In this document: piece by piece, positions 59,768 through 64,000 of the stretch
Layout of the letters: each line of letters opens with the position of its first letter
Numbering within the stretch: the first letter of the stretch is position 1
Notes under the pieces: generated by a model
What the model was told of the DNA's origin: nothing
What the model saw: the letters and a program-made list of their open reading frames with translations, nothing else
Database searches by the model: none
Source: Candidatus Nitrosopumilus sediminis
GTDB lineage: Archaea; Thermoproteota; Nitrososphaeria; Nitrososphaerales; Nitrosopumilaceae
Direction: 5' to 3'
Length of the DNA: 64,000 bases
NCBI RefSeq assembly: GCF_000299395.1
Contig: NC_018656.1
Coordinates: 434,001-498,000, forward strand
Position numbers and translations under genes: made by a program

Positions 59768-61048
59768 TTGATTAATCTGATTTCGAAATTTTCTAAATTC
59801 TCAAAAACTGCCGGCCCTGGGATATTATTTGCGTGTACCGCAATAGGCGTATCTCATTTAGTCCAATCCACTAGAGGTGGAGCAGACTTTGGTTTGTTAA
59901 TTTTGGGATTTGTAATATTGGTAACTTTATTGAAATATCCTTTCTTTGAGTATGGCTCTAGATATGCAAACTCTACACAGACAAGCATTATTGATGGCTA
60001 CAAACAGATTGGACGTCCTGCACTATGGTTGTATTTTTTGCTCACGATAGCATCCATGTTTTTTGTCACAGGGGCTGTAGGATTTGTAACTGCGGGATTT
60101 TTTGAGAATCTTTTTGGAATTGATTTTCTTGGGGAATGGACTGTAGTTATTTTATTTGCAGTGTGTGTTGGAATTTTAGCAATTGGAAAATATAATGTTC
60201 TTGATAGTCTGATCAAGATAATTGCAATTGTATTACTAATCTCTACCATTTCTGCATTTTTACTTACCTTATACAATGGCCCAATAGAACCTGTTTCTGG
60301 GTTTGAACCAAAAGATCTTTGGAGTGTGTCTGGAATCTTTTTCTTGCTTGCACTGATGGGGTGGATGCCCACTGCAGTTGATCTGTCAAGCTGGAATAGC
60401 TTGTGGACACTGGAGCGAATGAAACAGACAAACTACAAGCCAAAACTCAAAGAGACTTTGTTTGAATTTAGACTAGCATATTTAGTTACAGGGATTCTTG
60501 CTGTGATGTTTGTTGTACTTGGATCTTTCATCTTTTATGGTTCTGGGGAAGAATTGCCAAATAGTAATTCTCTTTTTGCACATGAAATAGTAACATTGTA
60601 CACTCAAACCATTGGAGATTGGAGTTATCTCATCATTGCAGCTTCTGCATTTACTGTGATGTTTGGAACGATCATTGCAGTCTTTGATGGATATTCACGT
60701 TCTTTACAAAGAACAGTGGAGTTAATTTTTACTAAAAAAGAAGAGAAAATACGCACAAAATTTCGTACATTTTATGTGGTTTTCTTATTTTTGATTTCTG
60801 CAGGCTCGCTTGTTGTGATATTTCAGTTTGGAAACAATCTCAAAGAGTTAGTTGATTTTGCAACTGTTCTGTCATTTATGATAGCTCCTGTAATTGCAAT
60901 TTTTAATTTTAGATTGGTTACTGGAAAATATCTTAATACTGAACACCATCCTTCTTTGGGGTTAAAGATACTTAGCATATCTGGAATTGTTTTTCTTATT
61001 GGGTTTGCAATCATATTTGCCATACTTAAATTCGGATCAATTTTGTAA
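59768..61048 (+). CDS. Nramp-related transporter lacking the canonical metal motif
   Basis: A 426-residue protein of 11 or so spans, start TTG. Family landmarks: GPGILFACTAIGVSHLVQSTRGGADFG (TM1), TLLKYPFFEYGSRYA (TM2-3), ALMGWMPTAVDLSSWNSLW (TM6) and IAVFDGYSRSLQR. Classical Nramp has DPGN in TM1 and MPH in TM6; here they are replaced by AIGVSH and MPTAVD, so transport of Mn or Fe is not assured. Ferritin follows by 73 nt. Confidence 0.82.
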   Translation: MINLISKFSKFSKTAGPGILFACTAIGVSHLVQSTRGGADFGLLILGFVILVTLLKYPFFEYGSRYANSTQTSIIDGYKQIGRPALWLYFLLTIASMFFVTGAVGFVTAGFFENLFGIDFLGEWTVVILFAVCVGILAIGKYNVLDSLIKIIAIVLLISTISAFLLTLYNGPIEPVSGFEPKDLWSVSGIFFLLALMGWMPTAVDLSSWNSLWTLERMKQTNYKPKLKETLFEFRLAYLVTGILAVMFVVLGSFIFYGSGEELPNSNSLFAHEIVTLYTQTIGDWSYLIIAASAFTVMFGTIIAVFDGYSRSLQRTVELIFTKKEEKIRTKFRTFYVVFLFLISAGSLVVIFQFGNNLKELVDFATVLSFMIAPVIAIFNFRLVTGKYLNTEHHPSLGLKILSISGIVFLIGFAIIFAILKFGSIL

Positions 61049-61121
61049 AAATCATTTAAATTCAATGACTGTGGATTTTAGAAAGTTATTTTAACAGTGA
61101 AAGTCAAGTAGACATGAAAAT

Positions 61122-61637
61122 ATGAAAATTTCAAAGAACATGCAAAGTGCATTAAACAACCAAATTGCATTGGAAGCTAACGCATCAAACAGCTATCTGT
61201 CTATGGCGTCCTGGTGTGAAATTACAGGATACGAAGGCGGTGCTAGTTTCTTCTATGCCCAGGCTGATGAAGAGAGAACTCACATGCTAAAGATTGTTCA
61301 TTATTTGAATGGTCTTGGAGTTCCTGCAATAATTCCTGCAACAAAGTTACCTGCAAGTAATTTCAAGTCTTTAGAATCTATTTTAAAGACTGCACTAGCA
61401 AGTGAAAAATCTGTAACTGTTGCAATTCACAAGATGGTTGAAATCGCACAAAAAGACAAGGATCATTCAACATATGCATTCCTAGAATGGTTTGTCAATG
61501 AGCAAGTACAAGAAGAGACAAAGTTTGAGACTTTGATACAAAAGTTTGAACTCATTGGACGAGACAAGCTTGCAATAAATGAGATTGATAAAATTCTGGC
61601 AGCCAATGCTGCAGCTCCTGCTGACACACCTGCTTAG
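61122..61637 (+). CDS. ftn: Ferritin
   Basis: A 171-residue bacterial-type ferritin storing iron. Ferroxidase ligands fall in LNNQIALEANASNSYLSMASWCE and FFYAQADEERTHMLKIVHYLNGLG; the second pair is in YAFLEWFVNEQVQEETKFETLIQKFELIG. The Ala/Pro-rich tail is variable. Adjacent to an Nramp-like gene. Confidence 0.95.
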   Translation: MKISKNMQSALNNQIALEANASNSYLSMASWCEITGYEGGASFFYAQADEERTHMLKIVHYLNGLGVPAIIPATKLPASNFKSLESILKTALASEKSVTVAIHKMVEIAQKDKDHSTYAFLEWFVNEQVQEETKFETLIQKFELIGRDKLAINEIDKILAANAAAPADTPA

Positions 61638-61684
61638 ACTCTTTTTTCTAAAATAATTAATACCGCATAATTTTCATTCCTATC

Positions 61685-62017
61685 ATGACAGTTACTGTTA
61701 CTAGAAAACCTGGAGGCATTACACAATTATTCAATACCGAAACTGGTAGAGTCACCTACAAGTGCAAGGCCGAGTCAGGATTTATGCTAATTGAGGCATT
61801 TGGCGGAATTGTAAAGTTTAATCAAAAAGGGTCTATGGCAACTGTCACAGGTCACATAACATTATTGGAATCATGCGATGTTTTAAAAAAAGAAAATCCT
61901 GAATACAAACAAGCGTTAACTGCAATCATATCTTCCCATAAGGAATTTGCACAAAGTGTTTCTGATACATACCAAAAAGAGATCCAGAAACTAGAAAACG
62001 AATTATCTGGTCTTTAA
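61685..62017 (+). CDS. Hypothetical protein, 110 residues
   Basis: Beta-rich first half (GGITQLFNTETGRVTYKCKAESGFMLIEAFGGIVKFNQKGSMATVTGHITLL), helical second half (YKQALTAIISSHKEFAQSVSDTYQKEIQKLENEL). An ATTAATACC box 27 nt upstream supports the ATG. No family recognised. Confidence 0.7.
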   Translation: MTVTVTRKPGGITQLFNTETGRVTYKCKAESGFMLIEAFGGIVKFNQKGSMATVTGHITLLESCDVLKKENPEYKQALTAIISSHKEFAQSVSDTYQKEIQKLENELSGL

Positions 62018-62019
62018 TT

Positions 62020-62193
62020 TTAACCATAAATCATACAGTGTTCACATTCACAAACATCTTGTTCTTTTGATTTTTTTAGACATTTTTTATGCTGTCCTGC
62101 TTGGCATTGTACACAAATTTCATCAAGATTATCTACTGTTGTATATTTTTTTGATTGATCAAAGCCAAATCCGCCGTCTTTAGGGCCTACCAT
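62020..62193 (-). CDS. 57-residue Cys-rich microprotein
   Basis: ATG 62193. Second half EICVQCQAGQHKKCLKKSKE and DVCECEHCMIYG has six cysteines and two histidines, enough for one or two zinc sites. The first half is polar. Its stop overlaps nothing and abuts the converging gene at 62017. Function unknown. Confidence 0.55.
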   Translation of the reverse strand: MVGPKDGGFGFDQSKKYTTVDNLDEICVQCQAGQHKKCLKKSKEQDVCECEHCMIYG

Positions 62194-62227
62194 GCTGTAA
62201 TTGAATCAAGGTTCTATTTCTACTTCA

Positions 62228-62527
62228 CTAATTGATTGCAGATTTTATTGAATCTTGCAAATCTTTCTTATGGGTTTCAATGATGCCTCTAATTTCAAAA
62301 GTGTCTACATATCCTCCTGCTGAAGCACGAGTTGCTTTGAGTAAGTAATGTAGGGAACCTTCCTCAATTTTCCCCACATAATATCCATAAAGAAAATCTA
62401 ATTCATTCTCACATTTCCAAATTTGTTTGATTGCTGGAAATGTTTGTTTAATTTCAGTTGGTATTTCTTGAATTCTTCTCTGAATATACTGATCAAGTGA
62501 TTTTCTGATTGTTGAATCTTGTAACAA
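62228..62527 (-). CDS. Hypothetical protein, 99 residues
   Basis: TTG start. Helical, with TIRKSLDQYIQRRIQEIPTEIKQTF and the conserved-looking FLYGYYVGKIEEGSLHYLLKATRASAGGYVDTFEIRGIIETHKKDLQDSI. The upstream 47-residue membrane gene is in the same direction. No family recognised. Confidence 0.62.
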   Translation of the reverse strand: MLQDSTIRKSLDQYIQRRIQEIPTEIKQTFPAIKQIWKCENELDFLYGYYVGKIEEGSLHYLLKATRASAGGYVDTFEIRGIIETHKKDLQDSIKSAIN

Positions 62528-62554
62528 TTCAAATCTTCTTTGTAGGGACTTGCT

Positions 62555-62698
62555 TTAGTCCTTTTTGTCTTTTTTATTTTCGCCTGGATTATCCCACATG
62601 TGCATTGTTCCTCTAACCATAAATGATCCAACAATTATGGCTACTAATCCTGTTACTATGAATAAAAATAATTTCCCAATATCTTTTATGCTTGCCAC
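62555..62698 (-). CDS. 47-residue single-span membrane microprotein
   Basis: GTG start, one span LFLFIVTGLVAIIVGSFMV then a soluble basic tail RGTMHMWDNPGENKKDKKD. Lies 28 nt upstream of the 99-residue gene and divergent from another single-span microprotein at 62758. Confidence 0.45.
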   Translation of the reverse strand: MASIKDIGKLFLFIVTGLVAIIVGSFMVRGTMHMWDNPGENKKDKKD

Positions 62699-62757
62699 TG
62701 TGGTTACTCTTTATCGCTCTAATTATAATAGTCTGAGGTGAGTGATTAGATTCAATA

Positions 62758-62880
62758 ATGAGCTTGAGAAATTATTCTCAAATGTCCAAAATTAAACAGA
62801 TTGCTGCCTGGATTGCAATAATTGGTGGCGGTATTGCATTTTTCTTCTTCTCTATTGAGATGGCTGAATTTATGCGATGA
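62758..62880 (+). CDS. 40-residue single-span membrane microprotein
   Basis: ATG 62758 (ATG 62782 in frame). Sequence ends KIKQIAAWIAIIGGGIAFFF and FSIEMAEFMR: one span and a charged C-terminus. The size and topology resemble accessory subunits of membrane complexes, but nothing links it to one. Confidence 0.45.
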   Translation: MSLRNYSQMSKIKQIAAWIAIIGGGIAFFFFSIEMAEFMR

Positions 62881-62917
62881 CTGAAAACTAAATAGATTCT
62901 ATTTCAAAATAACATTT

Positions 62918-63358
62918 ATGATTACTGATAAAATCAAAGATTTTCTAAATTTGCAAAAGCTTGCCTATGTTGCTACTGTTACATCTGATGGCAAACCCAA
63001 CATTTCTCCAAAAGGAACTGTGATTGGTTGGGATGCAGAAACATTGGCATTTGCAGATATTCGTTCTCCTGATACTATGAAGAATCTAAAAGATAATCCT
63101 AATGTTGAAATCAATGTGATTGATCCTCTTTTGCGGAAAGGCTTCTTGTTTCAAGGCAAGGCTAAAATCGTTGAGGACAAATCAGTGTATGAAGAAATTC
63201 TAAATCATTATAGACAAAATGGGATTAAAAGCCCAATAAACTCCATCGTTCTAGTTGATGTGTCAAGCATTTCTGATGTAGTTTCTCCTTTATATGATAT
63301 GGGTATTTCTGAAGAAGAGATTAAATCAAAATGGCAAAAACATTTTGCAAATTTATGA
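62918..63358 (+). CDS. Pyridoxamine 5'-phosphate oxidase-like FMN-binding protein
   Basis: 146 residues in the split-barrel flavin fold: LNLQKLAYVATVTSDGKPNISPKGTVIGWDAETLAFADIRSPDTMKNLKDNPNVEINVIDPLLRKGFLFQGKAKIV. A flavin or F420 reductase or oxidase is expected; the substrate is unknown. ATG start and converging with the final gene. Confidence 0.88.
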   Translation: MITDKIKDFLNLQKLAYVATVTSDGKPNISPKGTVIGWDAETLAFADIRSPDTMKNLKDNPNVEINVIDPLLRKGFLFQGKAKIVEDKSVYEEILNHYRQNGIKSPINSIVLVDVSSISDVVSPLYDMGISEEEIKSKWQKHFANL

Positions 63359-64000
63359 TTAGTCTGATGATTTAGTATTTTGTTTTAATTTCTCCATCTC
63401 TTTTTTTGTGTTTTCGTGTTCTTCTCTTTCTTTTTCTAGAAGTGTTTGGACTGCTTCTAATTCCTTTTGTGTTGTACTGAGCTTTGATTTTAATGAACCT
63501 ACAACTGCACTTGCAGCTTCAATAATCCCTGCTGAACTCTTTTGATTTTCACTATTTACTCCGATGAACTCTTTCTCCGAGGGAGTTAGAATACTGGTGT
63601 CTTCAAAAGTATCTTTCTTATCTAATTCATTTTTTGCATTATACAATCTGGAATTTGCTTCATCTAATTCTTTTTCAACTTCTACTTGTTGCTTTTTGAT
63701 GTTGTGTAGCGTGGATTGCTCTTGTGCAATTTGCTCTTTTATCTCCTCATATTTTTTTGTAAATTCATCTAACTCTTCTTTGATTTTTGAATATTCTCCT
63801 TCTGTTACTTTGAATTTGTCGATTGATTCGGCATCTTTAATTAATTCTGATTTTTTACTTCTCTCCTTGGTTTCTCTATATTCTCGTTTAATGATGTCCA
63901 ATTCCATATTTTTTTGATTGAGCTCTTTTTTTACTAGCATTAAGTTGCCTACCATTGAATCATATTCTTCTTTGACAGAAGAAATTTTTTGAGTTATGTT
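63359..64000 (-). CDS. Long coiled-coil protein, incomplete at the window end
   Basis: Open to the window edge: the frame continues upstream of ATG 63955 without a stop (NITQKISSVKEEYDS). Nearly continuous coil, EYSKIKEELDEFTKKYEEIKEQIAQEQSTLHNIKKQQVEVEKELDEANSRL, with a Ser/Gly break around GVNSENQKSSAGIIEAASAVVGSL. Possibly SMC-like or cytoskeletal; no family recognised. Confidence 0.75.
   Translation of the reverse strand, partial: NITQKISSVKEEYDSMVGNLMLVKKELNQKNMELDIIKREYRETKERSKKSELIKDAESIDKFKVTEGEYSKIKEELDEFTKKYEEIKEQIAQEQSTLHNIKKQQVEVEKELDEANSRLYNAKNELDKKDTFEDTSILTPSEKEFIGVNSENQKSSAGIIEAASAVVGSLKSKLSTTQKELEAVQTLLEKEREEHENTKKEMEKLKQNTKSSD

Noticed and set aside
59998-60372. 124-codon frame antisense to the Nramp-like gene
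   Set aside because: Shadow of a membrane-protein gene with conserved landmarks on the other strand.

Overview
The window is chromosomal DNA of an ammonia-oxidising-type thaumarchaeon, most likely a marine Nitrosopumilus relative. It is AT-rich and the gene content is archaeal: two TFB genes, Gar1, SRP19 and SRP54, S8e, S24e and S27ae, aIF1A, aIF5A, Pus10, PAC2, an intron-containing tRNA-Tyr, the archaeal (aspartate-semialdehyde) shikimate route, a GHMP-type shikimate kinase and ThiDN. Many genes look leaderless, with a TATA-like box centred 25-30 nt before the start codon. I used that spacing, or a Shine-Dalgarno (SD) match, to choose several starts. The genus assignment is inferred from gene content, not from a marker alignment.

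Layout. 0-9.4 kb: aldo/keto reductase, chlorite-dismutase-family protein, SufC, then Gar1-TFB, S8e-SRP19 and ScpA-ScpB, an alcohol dehydrogenase, a TPR-receiver protein, an Lrp regulator and a CxxCC protein. 9.4-18.2 kb: information processing (aIF1A, CspA, tRNA-Tyr, aIF5A, a C/D-box sRNA, Dph6, SRP54, Pus10, S24e-S27ae) plus ApgM. 18.3-24.8 kb: GalT-like protein, a GNA1-like acetyltransferase with a sugar-phosphate nucleotidylyltransferase, and thiamine genes (ThiDN, ThiC). 24.4-33.9 kb: one minus-strand aromatic amino acid block, in transcription order ADTH synthase, DHQS II, AroD, AroE, shikimate kinase, AroA, AroC, a chorismate mutase-aminotransferase fusion, TyrA and NUDIX. A structured plus-strand RNA candidate interrupts it between aroA and aroC. 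34-40 kb: MqnC and a UbiD decarboxylase (menaquinone), peroxiredoxin, aquaporin, a methyltransferase-like gene and tRNA-Arg.

40.3-48 kb is the most accessory-looking part. It holds Hsp20, a zinc/7Fe ferredoxin, a FilR1-type regulator, many microproteins (including a tightly coupled run of three zinc-knuckle genes), a second TFB and a degenerate copy of the tRNA-Arg 3' end. 48-64 kb holds stress and regulatory genes (three CBS proteins, Hsp20-PAC2, an exported dienelactone-hydrolase-like protein, Tag, an Nramp-like transporter, ferritin) and many small lineage-specific genes.

Three genes (thiDN, shikimate kinase, a SHOCT-type gene) are each broken by a shift that one extra A in an A-run would repair. 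The shared pattern suggests homopolymer miscalls, but slippage at A-AAA-AAN sites is a real alternative for the first two. Two divergent gene pairs are separated by exactly 59 nt around one central TATA box, which suggests bidirectional core promoters. No CRISPR array, insertion sequence, integrase or rRNA was seen.
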